44,809 nucleotides of DNA from Lachnospiraceae bacterium. GTDB lineage: Bacteria; Bacillota; Clostridia; Lachnospirales; Lachnospiraceae. The DNA lies in NCBI GenBank assembly GCA_028693705.1, contig JAQUUX010000016.1, forward strand, positions 1-44,809. Direction: 5' to 3'. A program made the position numbers and the translations under genes. The notes beneath the pieces were generated by a model, which saw only the letters and a program-made list of their open reading frames with translations, did no database searches and was not told the origin of the DNA. Of this stretch, positions 16,459 to 25,537 are shown piece by piece; within the stretch, counting starts at the first letter, position 1; the number at the start of each line of letters is the position of its first letter.

Positions 16459-17052
16459 GTGGAAGATCATCAATTGATTGAGCAGATTAAGGCCGGCGAT
16501 CAGGACGCCTTTGATATGCTATACGAAAAATATATGAATCTGGCTGTGCGCACAGCTTATTTAATAGCCGGAAATCTGACAGACAGTGAAGACATTGTAC
16601 GGGAATCCTTTGTAAAAGCTTATCTTCATATACACTCATTATCAAAAAATGCAAGTTTTAAGCCTTGGTTTCTAAAAATTGTAACTCGTACTGCATGGGC
16701 ATTCTGTCAGAAAAAAATGACTGAATTTGCAGATGCGAATATAGAAGAAAAAGTCGATCATCCGGATGAAAAAGATTCCCTGGATCATATTTTGCAGACT
16801 GAGCAGTCCAATATTCTATATCACGCCATTCGTGAATTAGATATAAAGCATCGCTCAGTAGTCGTCCTATATTATTACGATCAGCTAACCACAAAAGAAA
16901 TTTCGATTATCTGTAATTGTCTGGAAGGAACTGTAAAGTCCAGACTCTTTATTGCCAGGAAAAAATTAAAAGAAGCTTTGCAGGAATGGAAGAAGGAGGA
17001 AGAAACATCTTATGAAAAAATTAGATCAGAGCATTACCACAGCACTATATGA
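16459..17052 (+). CDS. ECF-type RNA polymerase sigma factor
   Basis: A 197-residue sigma-70 family protein with only regions 2 and 4, which defines the ECF group. Region 2 spans about residues 14-75 (DAFDMLYEKYMNLAVRTAY, SEDIVRESFVKAY) and region 4 about 120-180 (RSVVVLYYYDQLTTKEIS, LEGTVKSRLFIARKKLKEAL). The start is GTG with AGGAAAGGAAGG upstream. Its last 41 bp overlap the next gene, a candidate anti-sigma factor. It is divergent from the L,D-transpeptidase, which makes cell-envelope stress a reasonable but unproven guess for its signal. Confidence 0.94.
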   Translation: MEDHQLIEQIKAGDQDAFDMLYEKYMNLAVRTAYLIAGNLTDSEDIVRESFVKAYLHIHSLSKNASFKPWFLKIVTRTAWAFCQKKMTEFADANIEEKVDHPDEKDSLDHILQTEQSNILYHAIRELDIKHRSVVVLYYYDQLTTKEISIICNCLEGTVKSRLFIARKKLKEALQEWKKEEETSYEKIRSEHYHSTI

Positions 17053-17797
17053 TGCAGGCAATCAGGTTCAGGCTTCCCCTGCACTCAGAGAACGCATCAA
17101 AGAACAGATAAATAACCAAATCTCGCAACCTGATATGGAGGAATTTACTATGAAAAAACATATATCGAAAAAGAAACTCATCATTGGAACACTTGCCGCC
17201 TGTTTTATGGTATCTATGAGCTGTTTTGCTGCCGGAAAGATCACCGGCTATGTATCTCATCGCAATCCTTTCACGGCGTCTAAGGACTTTTCCGATCTGG
17301 AGAAAGTTAAAAAAAAGGCCGGTTATGACATAAAAGCTGTTGAAAGCTTTACCAACGGCTACGAATTCACTTCCTTAAACAGTAACAGTCAGGCCGCTCA
17401 GGTTGCAGATGGCAACAATGTAAAAGAAGGCATTGAAATCAATCTTGAATATACAAAAGACGGAAACCGCATCGCTCTTTATACCGACACCCTGTACTCC
17501 CCGGAAGAAAATACCCAGGTTCCCCAGAAAACCATGGATATTAACGGTATCACGGTTGCTTACAATCAAGATACTTACAAATTCGTCCCACCGGACTATG
17601 AATTAACAGAAGAAGATAAAGCAAATGAACAGAAAGATCATTACTTTATTTCCTGCGGTTCTGATGAAGTTGAAATCCAGCAGGCTTATTCCGTAAGCTG
17701 GGTTGATAACGGTGTCAACTATGACCTTTTCGCTTTTGATCTGGAACTTACTCCGGAGAAATGGTTCCAAATGGCGGAAGAAATCATAAATCAATAA
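17012..17797 (+). CDS. Candidate membrane-bound anti-sigma factor
   Basis: A 261-residue protein with a short cytoplasmic N-terminus (1-48), one membrane segment (about 55-75, LIIGTLAACFMVSMSCFAAG) and an extracellular domain of about 185 residues. That layout and the overlap with the ECF sigma gene are typical of a cognate anti-sigma factor. The cytoplasmic part lacks the HxxxCxxC zinc motif of many anti-sigmas, and I recognise no named domain outside. A second ribosome binding site (GGAGGAATTTACT) before an internal ATG (MKKHISKKK, residue 47) allows a shorter product that begins just before the membrane segment and so would lack the sigma-binding part. Confidence 0.7.
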   Translation: MKKLDQSITTALYDAGNQVQASPALRERIKEQINNQISQPDMEEFTMKKHISKKKLIIGTLAACFMVSMSCFAAGKITGYVSHRNPFTASKDFSDLEKVKKKAGYDIKAVESFTNGYEFTSLNSNSQAAQVADGNNVKEGIEINLEYTKDGNRIALYTDTLYSPEENTQVPQKTMDINGITVAYNQDTYKFVPPDYELTEEDKANEQKDHYFISCGSDEVEIQQAYSVSWVDNGVNYDLFAFDLELTPEKWFQMAEEIINQ

Positions 17798-17817
17798 GCT
17801 GGTTATAGCATTTCCCG

Positions 17818-19011
17818 TTATTTGCCTTCCAGCTTTTCATGCATGGCTGCCATGATAAGCAGAATAACAATCAGGTATACCGGCAATATTGCCGTGGTAC
17901 TATGACTTGCCAAAAAGCCAAATATTGGTGGCATCATACATGTTCCAATATAAGCACTTGCCATCTGTACCCCGATAAGTGCCTGAGATCTTTCCGCACC
18001 AAAATGCATCGGCGTGGAATGAATGATACAGGGATAAACCGGTGCACAGCCAAGACCAATGAGCCAAATACCGGCTAATGCTGATATTTCTCCAAGTGGC
18101 AATAAAAGAGCTATTATACCAAACAAAATAAGGCCTTCTCCAATTCGTATCATCTGCGGATCAGAAAAATGCATGGTCATAAAACCACTGATAAAACGTC
18201 CCAGCGTGATTCCTACAAAAAACAGAGCTGCCATGCCTGCTGCCCGTTCCGTTTCCAGACCACGGCACAGTACAAAATAACTGCTGGCCCAAAGTCCGGC
18301 GGTCTGTTCCAGAGCGGAATAACAGAAAAACATGATCATAACCTCTTTTGCCCCGTGAATTTTCACAATCTCCCGGAGTGAAAGAGGTTTGTTTTCTGTC
18401 TGAGAAGGTATCGCTTCATGGTCAGACACGGTCTTAGAAAGTTCCACGTTCTCCGATACCGTTATTCGCTTTTTCCATAAAGGCAAACTAAATAGCAATA
18501 TCGCAGTTAACATAACTTGAAGTATGGCAATATACCGATATCCCATATTCCAAGACTGTCCCCCGGTTAGAGCAAACCCCATAATATATGGTCCCGTAGA
18601 AGCACCAATCCCCCACATGCAATGAAGCCAGCTCATCTGTCTGCTGCTATAGTGCAATGCCACATAATTATTTAAAGAGGCATCAACACTTCCTGCGCCT
18701 AATCCGTAAGGAATTGCCCAAAGACAAAGTCCCGGGAAGGAATGTGTCACAGAGAATCCACCAAGTGCAATAGCTGTAGTGGCTACACTGATCGCTGTCA
18801 CCTTTCCCGTGCCCAGCTTCCAGGTAAGTTTGTCACTCTGCAGACTGGATACTACGGTTCCAATCGCGATAATCATGGAAATGATACCGGCATAAGACAC
18901 CGGTACACTAAGTTCCGGATACATAACCGGCCATGCTGATCCCAGCAAAGAATCCGGCAATCCAAGACTGATAAATGATAAATATATAATTGCTAATAAT
19001 AGATGCAACAT
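17818..19011 (-). CDS. Major facilitator superfamily transporter
   Basis: A 397-residue integral membrane protein with about twelve hydrophobic segments in two halves. It begins LLLAIIYLSFISLGLPDSLLGSAWP, and the first half holds the MFS-like loop SLQSDKLTWKLGTGKV. The phrases GLGAGSVDASLNNYVALHY and WLHCMWGIGASTGPYI resemble the FucP/sugar-type MFS group. The substrate is not deducible. It is divergent from an AraC-type regulator 176 bp away, which probably controls it. Confidence 0.9.
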   Translation of the reverse strand: MLHLLLAIIYLSFISLGLPDSLLGSAWPVMYPELSVPVSYAGIISMIIAIGTVVSSLQSDKLTWKLGTGKVTAISVATTAIALGGFSVTHSFPGLCLWAIPYGLGAGSVDASLNNYVALHYSSRQMSWLHCMWGIGASTGPYIMGFALTGGQSWNMGYRYIAILQVMLTAILLFSLPLWKKRITVSENVELSKTVSDHEAIPSQTENKPLSLREIVKIHGAKEVMIMFFCYSALEQTAGLWASSYFVLCRGLETERAAGMAALFFVGITLGRFISGFMTMHFSDPQMIRIGEGLILFGIIALLLPLGEISALAGIWLIGLGCAPVYPCIIHSTPMHFGAERSQALIGVQMASAYIGTCMMPPIFGFLASHSTTAILPVYLIVILLIMAAMHEKLEGK

Positions 19012-19187
19012 ATTGCTTTTCTCCTGTTTATCTTCTAGAATAATTACAAGATAGGATTATATCATCATTTTTCAATTGCAAATAGAACAAATCCTTCGAA
19101 TTATAGTACGAAATCGCCATTATCAAAGAACGCGCTATTTTTTTCTATAAAGTCGATTTTTTTACACAAAATGGAAAGGACATACCC

Positions 19188-20096
19188 ATGGCATTATCTG
19201 ACTGCTGTACCACAACCGATGACAGAGAAATGGAACTAACTCCACACGGTACCACTGACTTTCCCATCGCATGCTACCATGATGATTTATCTGCCGCTAA
19301 AGTTCCCTGGCACTGGCATGATGAATTAGAACTTCTCCTGGTCAGTGAAGGCTCTATCGTTGCCTCCTGTGGAAACAGGCAGTATACCCTTTCTGAAGGA
19401 GACGGTCTCTTTATCAATACCGGTATTTTGCATGCTATGTACAATTTATATCCGATTGATGGCAAGAAAACGCACTCCTGTCGCCTTCATTCTCTCGTCT
19501 TTCATCCACGCTTGATCGGTGGTAATCCTGATAGTATTTTTTGGCAAAAATATATACAGCCCATTCTCACAGACTGTACTTTGTCAGAAATCCTGCTTCA
19601 TCCTACTATGACATGGCAGGCTGCTGCTTTAAAACAGCTGGAAAGCGCCTGGCACGCCTGTGTAGAAGAACCGGATGGTTATGAATTTCAAATCCGAAAT
19701 AACCTTTCTGATTTACTTTTTCTGTTATTCCAAAACAGACAGGTCTCTCAAAATAATACGTCCACAGCTACACTTAAAAATGCTGCGCGAATCAAGCAAA
19801 TGTTGCAATATATTCAAGCACACTTTTCCGAAAATATTTCTATTACAGAAATTGCAGACAGTGCACTCATTAGTACCAGTGAATGCTTACGCTGTTTTCA
19901 CAATACTGTAGGACTAACTCCTATCCAATACGTTAAACAATACCGCCTGGAAAAAGCTGCTGAGCTGTTACGCTCTACAGACTGGAAAATAATGAATATC
20001 GGTTTCGCCTGCGGTTTCCAGGAAATGAGCTATTTTGCCAGAGCCTTTCAGGCGCAGTATGGTACTACACCTTCTGACTTTCGCAAAAATAATTAA
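19188..20096 (+). CDS. AraC family transcriptional regulator
   Basis: A 302-residue regulator with an N-terminal cupin-like sensor (about 20-110; WHWHDELELLLVSEGS, the usual metal/sugar-binding barrel) and a C-terminal double helix-turn-helix (about 200-300; SITEIADSALISTSECLRCF and MNIGFACGFQEMSYFARAFQ). The start follows GGAAAGGAC. It faces away from the MFS gene and runs convergent into the isomerase gene 24 bp away. Candidate targets are the divergent MFS transporter or the neighbouring ABC operon. Confidence 0.93.
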   Translation: MALSDCCTTTDDREMELTPHGTTDFPIACYHDDLSAAKVPWHWHDELELLLVSEGSIVASCGNRQYTLSEGDGLFINTGILHAMYNLYPIDGKKTHSCRLHSLVFHPRLIGGNPDSIFWQKYIQPILTDCTLSEILLHPTMTWQAAALKQLESAWHACVEEPDGYEFQIRNNLSDLLFLLFQNRQVSQNNTSTATLKNAARIKQMLQYIQAHFSENISITEIADSALISTSECLRCFHNTVGLTPIQYVKQYRLEKAAELLRSTDWKIMNIGFACGFQEMSYFARAFQAQYGTTPSDFRKNN

Positions 20097-20120
20097 CCCC
20101 ATCCGCATAGGTCAACAGAT

Positions 20121-20927
20121 CTATGCTCTTGCCTGTAACAGCATCATTTCCTGAATATCAGCCTCAATGCCTTCTATATCAGTTCTTACGTTATAAGCAT
20201 ATTCTAATACCAGATCTGCATTTGGCGTAAATCGCAGATAGTCTCTGGTAAACTGTTCAAAATCTCCTGTCCCGTTATGGATTCTCTGATGTCCGTCCTG
20301 GATACCGTCATTATTATGAATATGATAAGCTACAATCTGATCCTTTAATTCTTCTATTACATGGGACAGATTCCAGCGATTACACCATGCATGTCCAATG
20401 TCGATCAATACTTTGTCCCTGTTCTTTTTGCATTCTGTGATGAATTCTTTTTCATCGAGTAATACATTTCGATGACTGGGCACACCGGTATTTTCTACTA
20501 CAATGGGAACTCCTGCAAGCTTTGCCTTTTCTTTTACCAGAATCAGTCTCTTTCTGGCTCTCTCCAACATCTGTGGCTTTCCGTCCACACTGTTTTCATT
20601 TTCTTCAACAGCCTTATTATTGTAATGGAATACAATATAACGACTGTCCAGCCTGTTACACATAGCCAGTGTCTGATCCAGGAATCGATCTGTTTTTTCA
20701 TAAGCTTTTGAACCTACAACTGCGGAATTCTCTGCCTCATAGTATTGTTCATGACAGGAAATCGGAAACATTTTCAGCTTTCTCTCATAGCTCTTTTCCA
20801 GTTCAGAAAAACCTTCCTGGTTGAACAATGGGAAAAGCTCCAGTCCCAATCTGGGAAACTGTTTTGTAAAATGAAATACCTCTTCAAACTGCTCCTGGGT
20901 ATACATATTCATACTTAAAAAAATCAT
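20121..20927 (-). CDS. Sugar phosphate isomerase/epimerase-like TIM barrel
   Basis: A 268-residue protein of the xylose isomerase-like/AP endonuclease 2 TIM-barrel superfamily. Likely metal ligands lie in VVENTGVPSH (Glu), VLIDIGHAW (Asp, His) and AYHIHNNDG (His), in the usual order. Such proteins isomerise or epimerise sugars or act on related substrates; the substrate cannot be read here. It is the last gene of the UgpBAEC-like operon, 76 bp after the ATPase gene, so it probably acts on the imported compound. Confidence 0.85.
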   Translation of the reverse strand: MIFLSMNMYTQEQFEEVFHFTKQFPRLGLELFPLFNQEGFSELEKSYERKLKMFPISCHEQYYEAENSAVVGSKAYEKTDRFLDQTLAMCNRLDSRYIVFHYNNKAVEENENSVDGKPQMLERARKRLILVKEKAKLAGVPIVVENTGVPSHRNVLLDEKEFITECKKNRDKVLIDIGHAWCNRWNLSHVIEELKDQIVAYHIHNNDGIQDGHQRIHNGTGDFEQFTRDYLRFTPNADLVLEYAYNVRTDIEGIEADIQEMMLLQARA

Positions 20928-20947
20928 AGTTCCTCACCTTCTGCCTG

Positions 20948-20995
20948 TAGGCATTGCCGTGGGCATAACCCATATAGGCATTGCCCATCCGGGCT
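20948..20995 (-). repeat. Intercistronic repeat and hairpins
   Basis: In the gap between the ATPase and isomerase genes the 11-mer TAGGCATTGCC occurs twice, at 20948 and 20975. With GGGCAT/ATGCCC-type partners it can form small GC-rich hairpins. It may stabilise or process the mRNA between the two genes. Confidence 0.4.
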
Positions 20996-21003
20996 TGAAA
21001 TCT

Positions 21004-22095
21004 CTACTGTAATTTTTTGGGATATCCCAGATTATTGGTGGTCTCTATATCAAATAAATGAATCTTATCAAAATCCGGCTCAAAATAAACATTTTCGCCC
21101 GGCATAGGTGCTGCATCCTCACAGATCGCCAGCATTTCCATACCTTTTACCTGGAAATAAACACCTAACTGATTACCATAGTTCTCCACGTAACGGACCA
21201 GGGCTTTCATAGCATAATCCTTATCCTTAGGTGCTCTTGTCAGATGAATATCTTCCGGACGAATACCAAAATAGAGACGGTTTCTACTGCCTACTACCTT
21301 GCACCATGCATCCGGCAGCTTCATTTTAGCGCCTTCGATATACAGATAACCTGCATCATAGGAAGCCTCTACCACATTGGCCGGAGGGGAACCGATGAAT
21401 TTAGCTGTAAATACATTAGCCGGTTTTTTATAAATATTCTGTGGTGTATCAAATGCCTGCAAAGTTCCCTCGTTCATAAGGGCGATTTTCTGTCCAACGG
21501 TCATGGCTTCGATCTGATCATGAGTTACATAGACAAAGGTCTGATGATACTGTTCATGAATTTTTACCAGTTCCTTTCTGGCATAAGCGCGAAGCTGTGC
21601 ATCCAGATTAGACAAAGGCTCGTCCAGCAGGAAATAATCTGCTCTTTTTACAATGGCTCTTGCCAGAGCAACTCTCTGTCTCTGACCGCCGGAAAGTTCC
21701 TTCGGCTTACGTTCCTCCAGTCCGGTCAGATCCAGCATACGAATGGCTTCACTGGTACGACTGTTAATCTCATCTGATGGAAATTTGTTTACCTTTAAAG
21801 CATAAGAAATATTCTGACGTACAGTCATATGTGGATAAAGAGCATAATTCTGGAATACCATGGATACATTTCTGTCACCGCTTTCCACATCATTCACTCG
21901 TTTATCGCCCAGATACAAATCTCCGGATGTAATATCCTCCAATCCAGCGATCATACGCAGCGTTGTGGATTTACCACAACCGGAAGGTCCTAAGAGGATC
22001 AAACGTTCTCCGCCTTCCACTTTCATATTCAAATTTTTAACCACCTGGTTTTGATCATAAGATTTACAAACCTGGTTAAATACAATCTCTTTCAT
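21004..22095 (-). CDS. ABC transporter ATPase, UgpC/MsmK type
   Basis: A 363-residue ATPase that powers the adjacent permease pair. Walker A is GPSGCGKSTTLRM (about 37-49), the Q loop is VFQNYALYPHMTV, the signature is LSGGQRQRVALARA and Walker B is YFLLDEPLSNLDAQ. The C-terminal MOP/OB regulatory domain (about 235-363) is typical of carbohydrate importers of the CUT1 class. Unlike many Firmicute CUT1 systems, which borrow a shared ATPase, this operon carries its own; a second, orphan one lies at 37781-38890. Confidence 0.96.
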   Translation of the reverse strand: MKEIVFNQVCKSYDQNQVVKNLNMKVEGGERLILLGPSGCGKSTTLRMIAGLEDITSGDLYLGDKRVNDVESGDRNVSMVFQNYALYPHMTVRQNISYALKVNKFPSDEINSRTSEAIRMLDLTGLEERKPKELSGGQRQRVALARAIVKRADYFLLDEPLSNLDAQLRAYARKELVKIHEQYHQTFVYVTHDQIEAMTVGQKIALMNEGTLQAFDTPQNIYKKPANVFTAKFIGSPPANVVEASYDAGYLYIEGAKMKLPDAWCKVVGSRNRLYFGIRPEDIHLTRAPKDKDYAMKALVRYVENYGNQLGVYFQVKGMEMLAICEDAAPMPGENVYFEPDFDKIHLFDIETTNNLGYPKKLQ

Positions 22096-22127
22096 TTCTC
22101 CTCATTTCTGCATCAAAAATGCTGCCA

Positions 22128-22952
22128 TTATCCCTTCACACCGCTAAGAGCAAAGGTATTGATGATGTATTTCTGGAAAATCATATACAGAATCAGCGGT
22201 ACAATCATGGTAGTAACAGAAACTGCCATTGCTACGGTAAAGTCCGTTCCACCTTCTGAACTGATGAACATCTGTAATGCCAGGGACAATGTATAATTTT
22301 CTTTTGATTTTAAGATCAGTACCGGCCATACATATTCATTCCAGGAATTGATAAAGAAAATAATACCTGTAGATACAACCGCCGGTTTTACCAATGGCAG
22401 TAAAATATCTCTGATGATACGGGCATGTCCGATCTTTTCCATTCTGGCCACCTCAATAAGAGATTTGGGAACAGTACGCATGGACTGTCTAAGCAGGAAA
22501 ATACCCAGTGCATCACTTAACTGCGGTAATGCCACACCCCAAATATTATCGTTTAATCCCAGTGCTGATACGGTAATGTAGTTGGGGATCATGGTAACGG
22601 TAAATGGGATAAACATGGTACTAATCAAAACAAAATATAAGCTGCCTTTTCCCTTGAAGTCCAGGAATACAAATGCATATGCTGCCAGGATACTGGTCAG
22701 ACTCTTGAATACGGTAACCGTAAACGCGATCAAAAACGTATTCATGGTAATGCGTACAAAAGGAAGTCGTTCAAATACATGACGATAATTTTCCAGCGTT
22801 GGAGCTGCCGGTATAAAGCGCCAGATATGGTTCGTAGCTTCCTCCAATGTCTTAAAAGAGTTGGAAATAGCAAATATAATTGGGAAAAGCAGTACAATGG
22901 TAATGGCTGCAAACAGGATCTGATACAGCCACTGTTTTTTATCAATTTTCAT
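22128..22952 (-). CDS. Carbohydrate-type ABC permease (UgpE/MalG-like)
   Basis: The second permease subunit, about 274 residues with six membrane segments. The conserved EAA loop reads EVARMEKIGHARIIRDILLPLVKPA (about 180-204), which contacts the ATPase. I chose the ATG at 22952 because AAAAAGGAG lies 6 bp before it; an ATG 21 bp further upstream lacks a site. The start overlaps the end of the other permease gene by 11 bp. The family is CUT1 (sugars, glycerol-3-phosphate). Confidence 0.94.
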   Translation of the reverse strand: MKIDKKQWLYQILFAAITIVLLFPIIFAISNSFKTLEEATNHIWRFIPAAPTLENYRHVFERLPFVRITMNTFLIAFTVTVFKSLTSILAAYAFVFLDFKGKGSLYFVLISTMFIPFTVTMIPNYITVSALGLNDNIWGVALPQLSDALGIFLLRQSMRTVPKSLIEVARMEKIGHARIIRDILLPLVKPAVVSTGIIFFINSWNEYVWPVLILKSKENYTLSLALQMFISSEGGTDFTVAMAVSVTTMIVPLILYMIFQKYIINTFALSGVKG

Positions 22953-23844
22953 AATATACTCCTTTTTCCACATACTTAAATTCCAAAACCAGTAATCCTA
23001 CGAACAGCACCATACTTAATACAGAAAATGCTGACGCCACGCCGGTTCTATACATATAAAAAGCTTCGTGGTAGGTCTGGTAGATCAGGTTGGAACTTGC
23101 ATAGTTAGGACCACCCTGTGTAACTACCTTAATAGGAGTAAATACATACTGTAAGCCCTGTACAATGGTGATAATAAACACATAAATTCCAGTTGCAGAA
23201 CTCATTGGCAATATAATCTGTGTAAATATTCTGTAATTAGATACATGATCTATTTTTGCTGCTTCAATCACTTCCTGCGGAACACCCATGACACCGGAAA
23301 GTACGATGATAAAGTTGTATCCAAAAACCTTCCAGGATGTAACCAGACTCAGTATCCAGATAACCAGTCCTTCACTTTTTGACCAGATAGGAAGTACGAT
23401 TCCAAAATGCACCAATATCTTTGCAATAGGTCCGGTAACCGGATTTAAGATCCAGACATACAGGATAGAACCTACTACCAGAGAAATCACACTGGGAAGG
23501 AAAAATGCGGTTTTATAAAAACCTTTTCCCTTTCGCATTAAAAATGACAGGATAAAGGATAAAATATATGGAAAAACAAAGTTAATAACCAAAAGAATCG
23601 CTATGTATAACAGCGTATTTCCAAGTACTTTATAGGTCAGGTCATCTGTCAGTAAGGTGACATAATTTTGAAATCCAACGAACTTCTTTACCGGTTTGAT
23701 CATATTCCAGTCAAAGAAACTGAGATAAACGGTTCTTGCCAATGGCCAGAACATGAATATGGTAAATACAATCAGTGAAGGAAGGATCAGGCATGTTGCT
23801 AATATCTGCTCTTTTAGCTTCCTTTTTTTCATTTTTTCTCTCAT
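22942..23844 (-). CDS. Carbohydrate-type ABC permease (UgpA/MalF-like)
   Basis: The first permease subunit, 300 residues with six membrane segments. The EAA loop is EVIEAAKIDHVSNYRIFTQI. The N-terminal phrase LILPSLIVFTIFMFWPLARTVYLSF is typical of UgpA-like subunits. An ATG 4 codons in is an alternative start. It follows the binding-protein gene after a strong intercistronic hairpin, so it is probably expressed at a lower level than that gene. Confidence 0.94.
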   Translation of the reverse strand: MREKMKKRKLKEQILATCLILPSLIVFTIFMFWPLARTVYLSFFDWNMIKPVKKFVGFQNYVTLLTDDLTYKVLGNTLLYIAILLVINFVFPYILSFILSFLMRKGKGFYKTAFFLPSVISLVVGSILYVWILNPVTGPIAKILVHFGIVLPIWSKSEGLVIWILSLVTSWKVFGYNFIIVLSGVMGVPQEVIEAAKIDHVSNYRIFTQIILPMSSATGIYVFIITIVQGLQYVFTPIKVVTQGGPNYASSNLIYQTYHEAFYMYRTGVASAFSVLSMVLFVGLLVLEFKYVEKGVYYEN

Positions 23845-23865
23845 TCCGCCGCATTAGCGGCTATC

Positions 23866-23900
23866 ACATATAAAAGGGAAGGAAGAATCTTCCTTCCCTT
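23866..23900 (-). terminator. Intercistronic hairpin after the binding-protein gene
   Basis: On the minus strand, 13-bp perfect arms (23900-23888 and 23886-23874) are followed by TTTTATA. It looks like a leaky terminator or mRNA-end protector that leaves more binding protein than permease. Confidence 0.75.
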
Positions 23901-23923
23901 CATATATTATTTTTGGCTATCTA

Positions 23924-25294
23924 TTAGTTTCCAAGTAGTGCGTTGATATCATCCTGTGCCTTTGTCAGACCTTCCTGTGCAGTTACACTGCCACTTAAGA
24001 TCTGATCTCTGGTATCTAACAGAATCTGTTCTGCCTGAAGACCTGCATCACCAGGGAAAGAAGTCCAAGGATGTACGCTGTCCATCTGTGTGGTAGCGGC
24101 TTTCATCATCTCATTTTCTTTCAGGAAAGTCTTTAATCCTTCCGGGCTGTCCGCAACATCTTTTCTAGGTGGTACATAACCGGTACCTTCTGTCCATGCT
24201 GCCATGCTCTGGATGCTGTACAGATATTTTTCAAACTCCCAAGCTGCTGCCTGTTCTTCTTCACTCTGTGCTGTAATTGCAAGGAAGCATCCTCCTGCCG
24301 GAATAGCACGCTCTTTGCCTTCCCATACAGGAGAGTTAACTGCTGCTACATCAAAAGCTGCACTGCTCTGAATATTAGCTCTTCTTGCGATTGTAGTATA
24401 AGTCATGGCTACTTCGCCCTGGTTAAATGCCTGCATACCTTCATCCCATGAGATATTTAATGCGGTACCATCTGCTACCATATCTGCCCATGCCTGGTAT
24501 GCTGCAATACCTTCTTCGGAAGCAAAAGTTGCCTGTGTTTTATCGCCTTCTTTTGTAATGAATTTAGCTCCATTGCTTTCCAGTAATGCCTGTGTTGCCC
24601 AGTTGTCAGCAGGCTCCTGGATATATAAACCATACTTGCCTGTTTTCTCTTTAATTGTCTTGGAGTATTCGATTACCTGCTCCCATGTAGTCGGGCCTTC
24701 ATCAGAAAGTCCTGCTTCTTTAAACAGATCCTTGTTATAATACAGAACCGGGTTACTTAAAGAATAAGGAATACCAACCTGACTGCCATCACTGTTTACT
24801 GCCAGTTCCAGTACGTTTGGTAAGAAATTACCTGTTAAGAAAGTAGGATCCTCTGTATCATATTTATCAATTGCATCCTGTGGTGAGATATAACTGAAGT
24901 TATTGGAGAAGTAATCCAGGAATGCCCAGCCGATCTGTACGACTGCAGGTGATTTACCGGTTGCTACTTCTGCCTGAAGGTTCTGCATCAGACCCTTATA
25001 CATATCAGGATTGTATTTTGCTACGACTTCAATATGGTCATTGGATTCATTGAACGCACTAACCAAATCTTCTACAGTTTTACCACCCTGATCGTCTGCG
25101 TTACAATGCCAGTATTCAATTTTAATTTTCTCGCCGGATGCGCTCTCGCTGCCTGCTGCCGGTGCTTCAGATGCTGCTGTTGTTTCTGCCGGTGCAGATG
25201 ATGTTGTTGCAGTCTCTGCTGCACTGCCACATCCTGTTGCCATCATTAATGTTGCTGCTAATAATGCACAAATACGAATTGATCGTTTTTTCAT
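23924..25294 (-). CDS. Extracellular substrate-binding lipoprotein, UgpB-like
   Basis: A 456-residue solute-binding protein of family 1. The N-terminus has a lipoprotein signal (MKKRSIRICALLAATLMM) with lipobox ATGC and the lipidated Cys at about 22, followed by an Ala/Thr/Ser/Glu-rich linker. The mature part has the class features VEDLVSAFNESN and IPYSLSNPVLYYNKDLFKEA. The latter closely resembles E. coli UgpB, the glycerol-3-phosphate binding protein, but related sugar binders share it, so the ligand is only suggested. It is the first gene of the operon binding protein-permease-permease-ATPase-isomerase. Confidence 0.93.
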   Translation of the reverse strand: MKKRSIRICALLAATLMMATGCGSAAETATTSSAPAETTAASEAPAAGSESASGEKIKIEYWHCNADDQGGKTVEDLVSAFNESNDHIEVVAKYNPDMYKGLMQNLQAEVATGKSPAVVQIGWAFLDYFSNNFSYISPQDAIDKYDTEDPTFLTGNFLPNVLELAVNSDGSQVGIPYSLSNPVLYYNKDLFKEAGLSDEGPTTWEQVIEYSKTIKEKTGKYGLYIQEPADNWATQALLESNGAKFITKEGDKTQATFASEEGIAAYQAWADMVADGTALNISWDEGMQAFNQGEVAMTYTTIARRANIQSSAAFDVAAVNSPVWEGKERAIPAGGCFLAITAQSEEEQAAAWEFEKYLYSIQSMAAWTEGTGYVPPRKDVADSPEGLKTFLKENEMMKAATTQMDSVHPWTSFPGDAGLQAEQILLDTRDQILSGSVTAQEGLTKAQDDINALLGN

Positions 25295-25353
25295 TTTTCT
25301 CCCTTATTCGATTAGAAGTATTCTGTTTATTTGCCTGTACAAGCCTCATTTAA

Positions 25354-25406
25354 AGTAACACATTTAAAATTGTGTAACTATCAAATGCAAGTAAATGATT
25401 TGTAAA
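25354..25406 (-). promoter_or_regulatory. Candidate promoter/operator of the UgpBAEC-like operon
   Basis: On the minus strand hexamers TTTACA (25406-25401), TTTACT (25395-25390) and TTGATA (25384-25379) stand at 11-bp steps, a weaker PhoP-box-like pattern. They abut an imperfect dyad with arms AGTTACACA and TGTGTTACT (25379-25354). A possible promoter TTGCAT-17 bp-TTAAAT overlaps the dyad. Which protein binds is unknown; PhoP or a local regulator are both possible. Confidence 0.4.
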
Positions 25407-25501
25407 AATAATTTTTCTTTATTTATCCAAAATTTTACTTTGGACCCGCTAAGTCAAATTTTCATTACATTGCTTTTATTGAAATTTATTTTTGGGAATG
25501 A

Positions 25502-25530
25502 TTGACACCAAAATGAATTCATGGTATAGA
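25502..25530 (+). promoter_or_regulatory. Promoter of the manganese riboswitch transcript
   Basis: A perfect TTGACA (25502-25507), 17-bp spacer and TATAGA (25525-25530). The transcript would start just before the riboswitch aptamer. Confidence 0.8.
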
Positions 25531-25537
25531 TTAGATA

